Source of the DNA: Ovis canadensis
Lineage: Eukaryota; Chordata; Mammalia; Artiodactyla; Bovidae
Assembly: GCF_042477335.2 (NCBI RefSeq)
Contig: NC_091255.1
Coordinates: forward strand, 28,870,501 to 28,934,500
Reading direction: 5' to 3'
DNA length: 64,000 nt
Shown here: one piece after another, positions 44,185 to 64,000 of the stretch
Numbering within the stretch: position 1 is the first letter of the stretch
Layout of the letters: the number at the start of each line of letters is the position of its first letter
Translations under genes and position numbers: made by a program
The notes under the pieces: generated by a model
Database searches by the model: none
Told to the model about the DNA's origin: nothing
The model's input: the letters and a program-made list of their open reading frames with translations, nothing else

Positions 44185-45214
44185 CCAAAAACACCATTTT
44201 AATGGAAACAACAGAAATAGAAGATTGTTCTCTGACTGGAGCCCAGACCCCATATAATACATTACATGTACAAAGTAGCCTGCAGCCAACTCCTGGGCCT
44301 CTCCCTGGGATGCTTTGACCCTCTGTTCCATGCCAAATTCCTGCACCCGTGGACCTCTGCGCATCTCCAGAATATGCCTGCCACTCCCCTTATCCCAAAA
44401 CACAGTGGCCAGGAGGGAAGCCTGACAGGTTACTGGGGTTGGAGGAGGGGAAGGTGGGCAAGAGGGTGTTTTTCATAGCCAGACTGACGTCAGGGGAGAG
44501 TCTCCCTCTCTTGGGGTGTAGGGCCACCAGGGGAGCAGTGGGGGGTGTCCTGCTTTGGTGTGGCACATGAGTGGTGTGGCCTAGGGAAGCCCAACCTGAG
44601 CCTGGGGTAGAGTCCCTAAACCCCTTAAGATCCATAGTGTTATTGCCTCTGCCAGGAAGGGGCAGGAGGCAGAACTGACCATTCCTGGGGCCTTAGAGAA
44701 AGACTAGAGATCTCCCTAGGGAACTGGTGTCAGCATGCCAGGACTACTCAGAGGTCACTGTTGAGAGAAGTGTTGGCCACTAGCAGCAGCCCTGTGAGCA
44801 GCACCCTGGCCCACTTTCCGCCACTGTCATGTCAGGGCTGCTGCATGCCAGGGCTGGAGGGTGGTCACGTGGAGGGAGGTACTCCGCCCTGCCTGTGAAT
44901 TCCAGCCCAGAGGTCCCAGGCCTGAGAGAGGGTCAGGAGAATGCTGGTTCTTGGTGCATGTGCTCCAGCTGTGTTTGGCCTGGAGGCAGATGCCCCTGAC
45001 TTGGACCCAAGGAAGGGCCCTAAGGGGGCAGTGGTCCCAAGAAAATAGGCCCCGGTGGGTATTGCAGGCGGGATGTGCACAACTTCTTGAGGGACTGGCG
45101 GCATCTCTTCCCAGGTGGTATGTACAGGAGGTGGAGGGCAAGGGAGTGGGAAGCTGGGAGCTCTGCTGCTGGACTGGGATGCAGGGCGGAGCCGGCTTCC
45201 CCAGGCCGCCCCAC
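44185..45214 (-). other. SEZ6: SEZ6 3' UTR
   Basis: About 1 kb from the stop to just past the ATTAAA at 44203-44198. No SINE lies inside it. A genomic A-run on the minus strand (44184-44172) follows directly after the inferred cleavage site. End position is inferred. Confidence 0.75.
44198..44203 (-). promoter_or_regulatory. SEZ6: SEZ6 poly(A) signal ATTAAA
   Basis: ATTAAA on the minus strand, about 15-20 nt before the inferred cleavage site near 44185. It is the most common variant of AATAAA. Confidence 0.65.
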
Positions 45215-57027
<11,813 letters not shown>

Positions 57028-57275
57028 CTGCCCATGGGATAGACAGAGCAAAGCAGAAGGGTCAGGCTTCTTTTTACTGATTGAGCTCTGCTGCCCTCAG
57101 GCTCCTGCAGGTGCCGAGGCATGGCCAGTCCTCAGTGCCCCCTGGGCATTGGAGCCCCCAGCCTGGAGCTAGGCCCTTCAGTGCAGGAAGAGCTCATTTT
57201 ACCTCCCAGTAACCCTGTGGAATGGGACCTGAAGTTCAGAGATATTAGGTATATTATTCAAGGTCACAGATTATA

Positions 57276-57486
57276 GGGCTTCCCAGGTAGTGCAATGGTA
57301 AAGAATCTGCCTGCCAATGCAGGAGACACAGGGGACACAGGTTTGATCCCTGGGTTGGGAACCTCCTGGAGAAGGGAATGGCAACCCACTCCAGTATTCT
57401 TGCCTGGAGAATTCCATGGACAGAGGAGCCTGACAGGCCACAGTCCATGGGGTTGCAAAGAGTCAGACACGGCTGAGCACACACAT
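57276..57486 (+). mobile_element. Bov-tA SINE
   Basis: gggcttcccaggtagtgcaa, aagaatctgcctgccaatgc and gagtcagacacggctgagca. It is inserted in a MIR-like flank (57200-57275). Confidence 0.9.
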
Positions 57487-57529
57487 GCACGCACTCAGAG
57501 ATTAGTAGAAGTGGGATTTGTAAACACAT

Positions 57530-57650
57530 CTGGAGAAGGGAAAGGCTACCCACTCCAATATTCTGGCCTGGAGAATTCCATGGACTGTATAGTCCTCAGG
57601 GTTGCAAAGAGTCGGACATGACTGAACGACTTTCACGTCACTTCACTTCT
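57530..57650 (+). mobile_element. partial Bov-tA SINE
   Basis: ctggagaagggaaaggctac, cactccaatattctggcctg and gagtcggacatgactgaacg. The tRNA-like head is missing. Confidence 0.8.
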
Positions 57651-57879
57651 GTTTTCCAAAACTTTTCAACTACACCATATGCTTCCTGTCCCTTCCTTGC
57701 TTGAGGCTCAGTTTTCTCATCTGTAAAGTGGGAATGTAATGGGTGGGTTGAACTAAGTGGTGTCCAAGAGCCTGGCCAGCAAGGTGGGGTCTTAAACATC
57801 AGACCTCTGAGCCCAGTTTCCCCTGAAAATCCCCTGTTGGATGCCTCACAGGCATCTCTCACCCAGTCTGCCTCAAACT

Positions 57880-58460
57880 GAGCCACCCTCTTCTCTTTCC
57901 TCAACTAGCAGCTCTCCTGGCTCCCTAGCTCAGGGAATGACCTCACTGTCCATCTGCAAGCCCAAGTTAGAAACTAGCACCTTGCCTCCTGCCTCATATT
58001 CCACATCCAAGCAGTCATTCCATCCTGTCAACTGGCCCCCAGCTCTGTTCACTGCCCACCTCCCCACAGTCCTCACCTGGACCAATGCAGCAGGTCCTGC
58101 CAGCCTTCCTGCCTGCAGGGCTTACCCAACTCTTCCCTCTTCATCAATATTATCTGAACTGCAGCCAGTGAATAGCCCTGATCTGTGGCTGCTCATGATG
58201 CTTTCTTATTTAAATCCTCTGTGACTTTCCAGTGAGCCCACAAAGACCATAGTATCTAGCCCGAGGTCTTTGCTGTGGCCCTGGGGTCCCTGCCCCACTT
58301 GGCCCCTGATGACTGCTCAGCCTGGTCTTACACCACACCCCTCCCTTCTGATCATTTCCTGTTTGTCACAGGCCCCTCTGCCATCGCTCCAGTCCTTAGT
58401 CCTTCAATCCCTGAAGCATTCTTCTGGGCTCTATGCCTTCATTCAGTCAAACAAGGATTG
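57880..58460 (+). mobile_element. L2 segment, diverged
   Basis: atttaaatcctctgtgactt and a succession of CT-rich coding-derived blocks resemble L2 3' sequence. Weak. Confidence 0.4.
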
Positions 58461-58751
58461 GACAGCAACAGAGTCTGCCCAGAGGAGAAATGGTAGTGAT
58501 AGGATTAGAATAGGGTCATTAAACAGGTAGCTATAGAAGTCCCAGTAGGAGACTATGGATAGAGCAGGGAAACCTAGGAAACTTTGGGACACCACTGTAA
58601 GTTAATGATCACTCAAGAAAGCTACTGGAACATCGTGAAATGAAGCAAGCTTGCCTAAGCATAAAGCCATAAATAAAAGCATGAGACATGCCCCAGGCCA
58701 TTAGGTAAAGGGGAAAAAAACAACAACAACGAACAACCTTCTACTGTTTTG

Positions 58752-59143
58752 AATAAGTGCTATGATAATCCAAAGAATTGATGCTTTTGAACCATGGTGC
58801 TGGAGAAGACTCTTGAGAGTGTCTTGGACAGCAAGGAGATCAAACCAGTCAATCCTAAAGGAAATCAACCCTGACTATTCACTGGAAAGACTGATGCTGA
58901 AGCTGAAGCTCCAACAATTTGTCCACCAAGAGCTGATGCATTGGAAAAGACCCTGATGCTGGGAAAGACTGATGGCAGGAGGAGAAGGGGGCGACAGAAG
59001 ATGAGATGATTGGATGGCATCGTCGACTCAATGGACATGAGTTTGAGCAAGCTCTGGGAGGTAGTGAAGGACAGGGAACCCTGGTGTACTGCAGTTCATG
59101 GGGTCGCAAATAGTCAGACACCACTGAGTGAGCAACAACAATG
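58752..59143 (+). mobile_element. BovB (RTE) LINE 3' portion
   Basis: ccaaagaattgatgcttttg, ggagatcaaaccagtcaatc, gaaagactgatgctgaagct and the terminus tcatggggtcgcaaatagtc. Plus orientation. Confidence 0.85.
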
Positions 59144-59627
59144 ATAATCCTAGTTTGACCTCATAGGATCAAACACTCTCCTGCCTGATATGAAGGCGCA
59201 ACTAGTGATGTAAGCCTGACATCTTCTCAAAGAAGGCAGTCTTTCTCCCTCCCTCACTTTCCTTTGACTACAAAATTGTAGCCTACTTAATCCTCGGGGC
59301 AGAGTTCCCTCACCTGCCCACTTGCATCTCTTACAATAAATCCTATATCAATAAATCTACTTCTTGCCTATCACTTTGACTCTCGCTGAATTCCTTCTGC
59401 AGTGATTCACAAAGAACCTGACCTTCATTACGTTCTGAAACCAGGCATGTGACCTCAGTTGGAAGATCACGGGTTTCAGACGGGTTTGAGTCCTGGCACT
59501 GAGATGGGATTAAATCCCAGTCGCAGGTGAGTGGTTTCAGCTCAGGTGAGTGTATGGTCTGGTAAAGAAGCATTGGATTAGGAGCCCAGAGGTCTGGGAC
59601 CTAATTCTAACCATGTAACTTTGGCCA

Positions 59628-59855
59628 CCTCATGTGAAGAGTTGACTCATTGGAAAAGACTCTGATGCTGAGGGGATTGGGGGCAGGAGGAGAAGGGGAT
59701 GACCAAGGATGAGATGGCTGGACGGCATCACGGACTCGATGGATGTGAGTCTGAGTGAACTCCGTGAGATGGTGATGGACAGGGAGGCCTGGCGTGCTGT
59801 GATTCATGGGGTCACAAAGAGTCAGACACGACTGAGCGACTGAACTGAACTGAAT
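59628..59855 (+). mobile_element. BovB (RTE) LINE 3' end
   Basis: gactcattggaaaagactct, aggaggagaaggggatgacc and gactgagcgactgaactgaa. Confidence 0.85.
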
Positions 59856-59924
59856 CTTGGACAAATATGCCGACTATTTGAGCTTCAGTTTCTTCATCTA
59901 TAAAATGGCCTACTGTGAATCTTT

Positions 59925-60295
59925 GCTACTCAAAATGTGGTCCCTGGGCCAGCAGCATCAGCACCACCCAGGAGCTGACTCTCAGACCCCATCTAAGATC
60001 TACTAAATTATCCATTGCATTTTAACAAGGGGGTTTCTCAGGTGGTGCTAGTGGTAAAGAATCCGCCTGCCGATGCAGGAGACGCAGGAGATGTAGGTTT
60101 GATCTCTGGGTTGGGAAGATCCCTTGGAATAGGAAATAGCAACCCATTCCAGTATTCTTGCTGGAAAATTCCACGGACAGAGGAGTCTGGTGGGCTACAG
60201 TCCATGGGGTTGTAAAGAGTCGGACACGACAGTACATGCACGCACACTTTAATAAGACTTCCCCTGTGATTCCAAGGCACTTATCAACATAGTTT
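59925..60295 (-). mobile_element. MER5A split by a Bov-tA insertion
   Basis: Left arm 59925-60028 (actcaaaatgtggtccctgg, gcatcagcaccacccaggag) and right arm about 60257-60295 (ttcccctgtgattccaaggc). The host element is reversed. Confidence 0.65.
60029..60256 (+). mobile_element. Bov-tA SINE inside MER5A
   Basis: gtggtgctagtggtaaagaa, ttgatctctgggttgggaag and gagtcggacacgacagtaca. Possible target duplication tttaacaag / tttaataag. Confidence 0.9.
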
Positions 60296-60297
60296 CC

Positions 60298-60485
60298 AAA
60301 GTGAAAGTGTAAGTGTTAGTTGCTCAGTCATGTCCGACTCTTTGCAACCCCATGGACTATATCCCCTCAGGCTCCTGTGTCCATGGGATTCTCCAGGCAA
60401 GAGAGGCAACAGGTTGCCATTCCCTTCTCCAGGGGATCTTCCTGATGCAGGGTCTCGGGTCTCCCGCATTGCAGGCAGACCTTTC
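60298..60485 (-). mobile_element. Bov-tA SINE
   Basis: aagtgttagttgctcagtca, actctttgcaaccccatgga and cccgcattgcaggcagacct. Opposite in orientation to the copy ending 41 nt away. Confidence 0.9.
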
Positions 60486-60629
60486 CAAGGTCCCTAGTAT
60501 GTTGCTTCGAGGCAGGACTTTCAGGGATTATCCACTTGGGCTAGTGAAGTAGCATCCAGTGAGTCACCAAATCCCTCCTAATCTTATGTCCCAATATTCC
60601 AGCTGACTCCTCTCCACCCTTCCGTCTCT

Positions 60630-61065
60630 ATCTTGGCTCTGATTACCACTGCCACTACCCCAGCCCTCCATTGTTTCCCACCTGACCGTCACCCTGTCCA
60701 TTCCCAACTCGTCTCCTGGGCCCTGGCTGTCCCTCATTGGATCATGGCTCTCTTCTACCCAAAGCTGTTGGTGATTTCAGATTGTCCACAAGACAAGGTC
60801 CAAACCTCCCAGCTCACTGTTGACTTCGGCAGCTATGCCAGTCTCTTACCTTCACTGAGGCCACAGGCCATGCTCACTCCCCTCCTCTGGGCATTTGCAT
60901 GCCCAAGATCCTGCCCAGGAGATGCCTGCCCTTCTTCCTCTCCTGCTGAAGCTGCTCATTCTTTCAGGTCTCAGGGCCACCATCCTCTGCCTCTGAAGCC
61001 AGGGCAGTCAGTTCCTTTACTTCAGGCCCTCCCCACCTGTCCTCTATCTATTAAAGCCTAAAGGT
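60630..61065 (+). mobile_element. L2 segment
   Basis: ccattgtttcccacctgacc, ttcaggtctcagggccacca and similar CT-rich blocks in L2 order. Diverged. Confidence 0.5.
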
Positions 61066-61096
61066 AGCGTTTGGGGTCACAATGTCCTCTTCACTG

Positions 61097-61318
61097 GGGC
61101 TTCCCAGGTGGAGCTAGTGGTAAAGATCCCACCTGCCAATGCAGAGACATTAGAGTCATGGGTTCAATCCCTGGGTCGGGAAGAACCCCTGGAAGCGGGC
61201 ACGGCAATCCACTTTAGTATTCTTGCCTGGAGAATCCCACGGACAGAGGAGCCTGGAGGGCTACAGTCCATAGGGTTGCATAGAGTCAGACATGACTGAA
61301 GCGACTTAGCATGCACAC
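61097..61318 (+). mobile_element. Bov-tA SINE
   Basis: ggggcttcccaggtggagct, caatccctgggtcgggaaga and gagtcagacatgactgaagc. Confidence 0.9.
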
Positions 61319-61907
61319 ATCCCCTTCACTGGCCAATTGCAATAAACATGTATGGAAAAGGTGAATGGGCGGGTCGCTGGATATATATCACTTGCCGGAG
61401 GCTGCTGAGAACAGTGAGGTCCGAGGACAGAGCTGTGCTAGGCTCTGAGCCCCTCAGACTATGGATGCTGAGAGCAGAGGTGCCCTGCAGAACACCCCTG
61501 CCTGGGAGCAAAGACCTGGGGGATCTTAGGGGCTGAAGAGAAGGCCCGAGGCAGAGATGCTGGGCCGGAAGTGCCGCTCCTCCAAGAGCAGCTCAGGGCA
61601 TGTTTGGGTGGAGGCTGATGGACCATCTGCCAGGGACAGTCCTCAGGGAATTCCTGCAGCAGGCGGAGGCTGGAGGAGGTCCCCTCAAACTTGGAGATTC
61701 TGTGATTCTCGAGTTGGGCAAACAAGACTCACACACGTGGAATCTGTAATTACCGAGAGATGCCAGGCAGCATATAATTCTGCCTTAAGTGGGACTGAAC
61801 GCATGCAGCAGGAATCCTCTAGGGGAGAGTGGAGGGGTTGTAGGCTGTGGGGGGAGAGAGGCTGGAGCAGGTGGGTCTGAGAGTGCTTCAGGGGGCGGGG
61901 CGGTACT

Positions 61908-61947
61908 AGGAGGAGGAGGAGGAGGAGGAGGAGGAGGAGGAGGAGGA
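61908..61947. repeat. (AGG)13 trinucleotide repeat
   Basis: Thirteen uninterrupted AGG units on the plus strand, in the SEZ6 intron. It produces a spurious poly-Pro frame on the other strand. Confidence 0.95.
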
Positions 61948-62109
61948 AGGGATGATATCACTGCAGGGAAATTGCTAAGGAAGCAAAGGCAGAGAAATAC
62001 ACATGAATTTAGCATTTTTCCTAGTTCCCCTAAGCACCCTTTTGACCCCAGCTTCCAGTTCCCGACCCTGCTGTTTAGCCAGCAACAGCAGCAGCAATAC
62101 CAATAATTA

Positions 62110-62285
62110 CCATTCACAGAGCACCTACCATGTGTGAAACCTTGGATGAAATATTATTTCATCCTCACCACAATTCTATAAGGAAGGTAGGTGGTAAAAT
62201 CCCCTTAAGTAAACAGAAGCTGGGAGAGGCTAAGGAGCTTTGGAAAGGTCGCACAGGTGTTAAGTAACAGAGCCTCCCTTGCTGG
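62110..62285 (-). repeat. MIR element
   Basis: agagcacctaccatgtgtga, tcatcctcaccacaattcta and gttaagtaacagagcctccc follow reversed MIR order. Confidence 0.65.
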
Positions 62286-62456
62286 AGGCCAAGGCAGCTC
62301 CCTCCCTCCCAGCCTCATGGGGGTGTCACCTGCAGACAGATTTCTAGACATCTTTATTCCCAGGCCCCAGGTCTGTCAGGTTTAGCAGGGACGTGGTTTT
62401 TGGCCAGGCTGGGATTTTTTTAAAGGTGTTGAGCTGTCTTTCCCCTCAAAAGCCTG

Positions 62457-62667
62457 TTGTTTAGTTGCTAAGTGGAGTCTTACTCTTTTGTAAACCTGTG
62501 GACTGTAGCCCTCCAGGCTCCTCTGTCCATGGGATTCTCCAGGCAAGAATACTGGAGTGGGTTGCCATTTCCTTCCCCAGGGGATCTTCCTGATCCAGGG
62601 ATCGAACCTGTATCTCCTGCACTGGCAGGTGAATTCTTTACCACTGAGCTACCTGGGAAGCTCTCAG
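62457..62667 (-). mobile_element. Bov-tA SINE
   Basis: gttgtttagttgctaagtgg, gcaagaatactggagtgggt and ttctttaccactgagctacc. Confidence 0.9.
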
Positions 62668-63580
62668 AAGCCTGTAAAGCTGGGAGAACTGGGAGCTGAG
62701 ATCTCTGTCCCTCTCTGATCTGGGGAAGGCATGCTCGCCTCAAAGCTGGCCTGGTGGTAGGGTTGCCATGAGAGCATGGGGTGGAGTGGGCCTGATTACT
62801 CGGGGCTCTTATCCAGAAGGCACCCTGTTCTCCCAGTGGCTGTCTAGGCAGCGCTGGCCCCTTGGGTTTCAAGCACCCACTTGCAGGCCTGCCACCGTGG
62901 CCGGATGTAATTTGTCACTTGTTTGAGGGCCAAGCCTGACAGGGGCCAGACAGGGCTGGGTGTTATACAAGGGGGGGTGATGAAGTCTTGATGTAATTTG
63001 CAGGCATCTGAAGAGCTCAGGAGATAGATTGAAATGTCAGCTCTGCTCATGAGGGCTGTCTTCCCACACCCCTAGCCAGTGACAAGAGGGGAGCTGGAGA
63101 CCAGGCCAGAGAAGACAGAGGCAGGAGGAGGCGAGGACAATTCCCACAGGACCCTGGGCTGTCTAACCCTGCCTGGCTTCCCGCAGACTGGCGATCAGTT
63201 CAAGGAAGGAAATAGGGCTGCTTTGAGGGGGCTGACTCTGTCCTGACTCCTTCCTGGATGGGAGATGGGGAGGATTTAGGTTGCCCTCTGCCAACCCCAG
63301 ACTGTCATCCTTGCCTGGCCTCTCTGTCCCCATGGAAGCTGCCAGTCGGTCTCCAGAACACACTCTAATGTTATGACTCACAAGCAGGATCGTACCACAA
63401 GGCTTTGCACACTATCACCTGAGTCTAAGCCTGCAGAGGCAGGCCATGAGCTCAGGGATGACTCATGTGCAAGCCCCTCCCCCAGCACTTGAGTCCCACC
63501 CCCAGCGGCTGACCACAGCCCTTGCTCCACTGCACTCTCCTGGTCACCAACAGCCATGAGTGTACTCTGGCATAAACCCA

Positions 63581-63742
63581 GTGCGTGCGTGCACGTCCGT
63601 GCGTGCGTGCACGTCCGTGCGTGCGTGCACGTCCGTGCGTGCGTGCACGTCCGTGCGTGCGTGCACGTCCGTGCGTGCGTGCACGTCCGTGCGTGCGTGC
63701 ACGTCCGTGCGTGCGTGCACGTCCGTGCGTGCGTGCACGTCC
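63581..63742. repeat. minisatellite, 9 perfect copies of an 18-bp unit
   Basis: Unit gtgcgtgcgtgcacgtcc repeated nine times without a single mismatch, with about four CpG per unit. It abuts the 3' tail of the adjacent reversed Bov-tA copy. The period is a multiple of three, so all frames stay open; none is a gene. Confidence 0.97.
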
Positions 63743-63946
63743 AGTCACTTCAGTCGTGTCTGACTGTTTGCTACCCTATGGACTGTAGCTCGCCAAGCTC
63801 TTCTCTATGGGGATTCTCCAGACAAGAACACTGGAGTGGGTTGCCATGCCCGCCTCCAGGGGATCTTCCTGACTCAGGGATCGAACCCGTGTCTCTTATG
63901 TCTCCTGCATTGTCAGGTGGGTTCTTTACCACTACGCCACCCACTG
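63743..63946 (-). mobile_element. Bov-tA SINE
   Basis: cagtcgtgtctgactgtttg, tggagtgggttgccatgccc and gactcagggatcgaacccgt. Confidence 0.9.
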
Positions 63947-64000
63947 CGTGCACGCTACTCCCTACAATACATGAGCTGGCACATGCATGTCCACACACAT

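Larger units (their letters stand above)
57028..64000 (-). other. SEZ6: SEZ6 intron upstream of the CUB1 exon, runs off the window
   Basis: About 7 kb with no further SEZ6 exon recognised; the sequence encoding the preceding CUB1 residues was looked for and not found. It is dominated by Bov-tA, BovB, L2, MIR and MER5A copies plus two tandem repeats. Most of 62.7-63.5 kb is unique sequence in which nothing was recognised. Confidence 0.7.

Noticed and set aside
61785-62117. Minus-strand frame with a long poly-proline run
   Set aside because: Comes from the AGG trinucleotide repeat.
63581-63742. Regular repeat array that might suggest CRISPR
   Set aside because: The units are head-to-tail with no spacers, in a mammalian intron.
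63452-63788. Open frames of about 65-98 codons with VRACTS or RTHGRA repeats
   Set aside because: They are products of the 18-bp minisatellite whose period is a multiple of three. No start context, splice signals or homology.
57028-64000. Further 5' exons of SEZ6 (signal peptide and Thr/Pro-rich region)
   Set aside because: Looked for the codons preceding VQNISL (GYGVEIK-type end) and the N-terminal sequence; not found, so they must lie beyond 64000.

Overview
This is a mammalian nuclear genomic window from a ruminant, most likely a bovid. The evidence is the dense population of Bov-tA SINEs, BovB (RTE) 3' ends and CHR-type tRNA-derived SINEs, together with older L1, L2, MIR and MER5A copies. 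It carries the 3' to 5' extent of PHF12 and the 3' part of SEZ6. Both are on the minus strand, in the PHF12-SEZ6 order I know from human 17q11.2. There is no bacterial, phage or CRISPR content.

Layout. Positions 1-2339 are intergenic sequence with SINEs, downstream of PHF12. PHF12 occupies about 2340-41000 (minus). Fifteen coding exons between 40413 and 3272 join in frame into a complete 1004-residue protein with two PHD fingers, the MRG15/SIN3-binding segment and an FHA domain. Intron 2 is very long (about 18.9 kb). A CpG-rich promoter lies over 38.6-41.4 kb, and a second promoter-like block with ZNF143/THAP11-type sites lies at 41.8-42.0 kb. Positions 42.1-44.18 kb are intergenic with no gene seen. 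SEZ6 (minus) starts at its poly(A) signal near 44.2 kb and runs off the right edge. Fourteen coding exons (57027 down to 45215) give the last 707 residues: end of CUB1, SCR1, CUB2, SCR2, CUB3, SCR3-5, stalk, transmembrane helix and an NPTY-containing tail. The signal peptide and Thr/Pro-rich N-terminus lie beyond the window.

The genes are neighbours and not a pathway. PHF12 is a nuclear co-repressor subunit (SIN3/HDAC/MRG15). SEZ6 is a neuronal type I membrane protein and BACE1 substrate.

I found no undescribed biological system. The observations I rate highest are: the SEZ6 last exon, which can be read in two frames through tandem splice acceptors 16 nt apart; an overlapping upstream ORF and weak first AUG in PHF12; a cluster of ZNF143-type motifs upstream of PHF12; a repeat-poor candidate enhancer in a SEZ6 intron with an RFX X-box and a homeodomain palindrome; a (CA)14 tract abutting a SEZ6 3' splice site; and a perfect 9 x 18 bp CpG-rich minisatellite joined to a SINE tail. 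Exon borders come from reading frames and GT/AG sites. Repeat borders are approximate.
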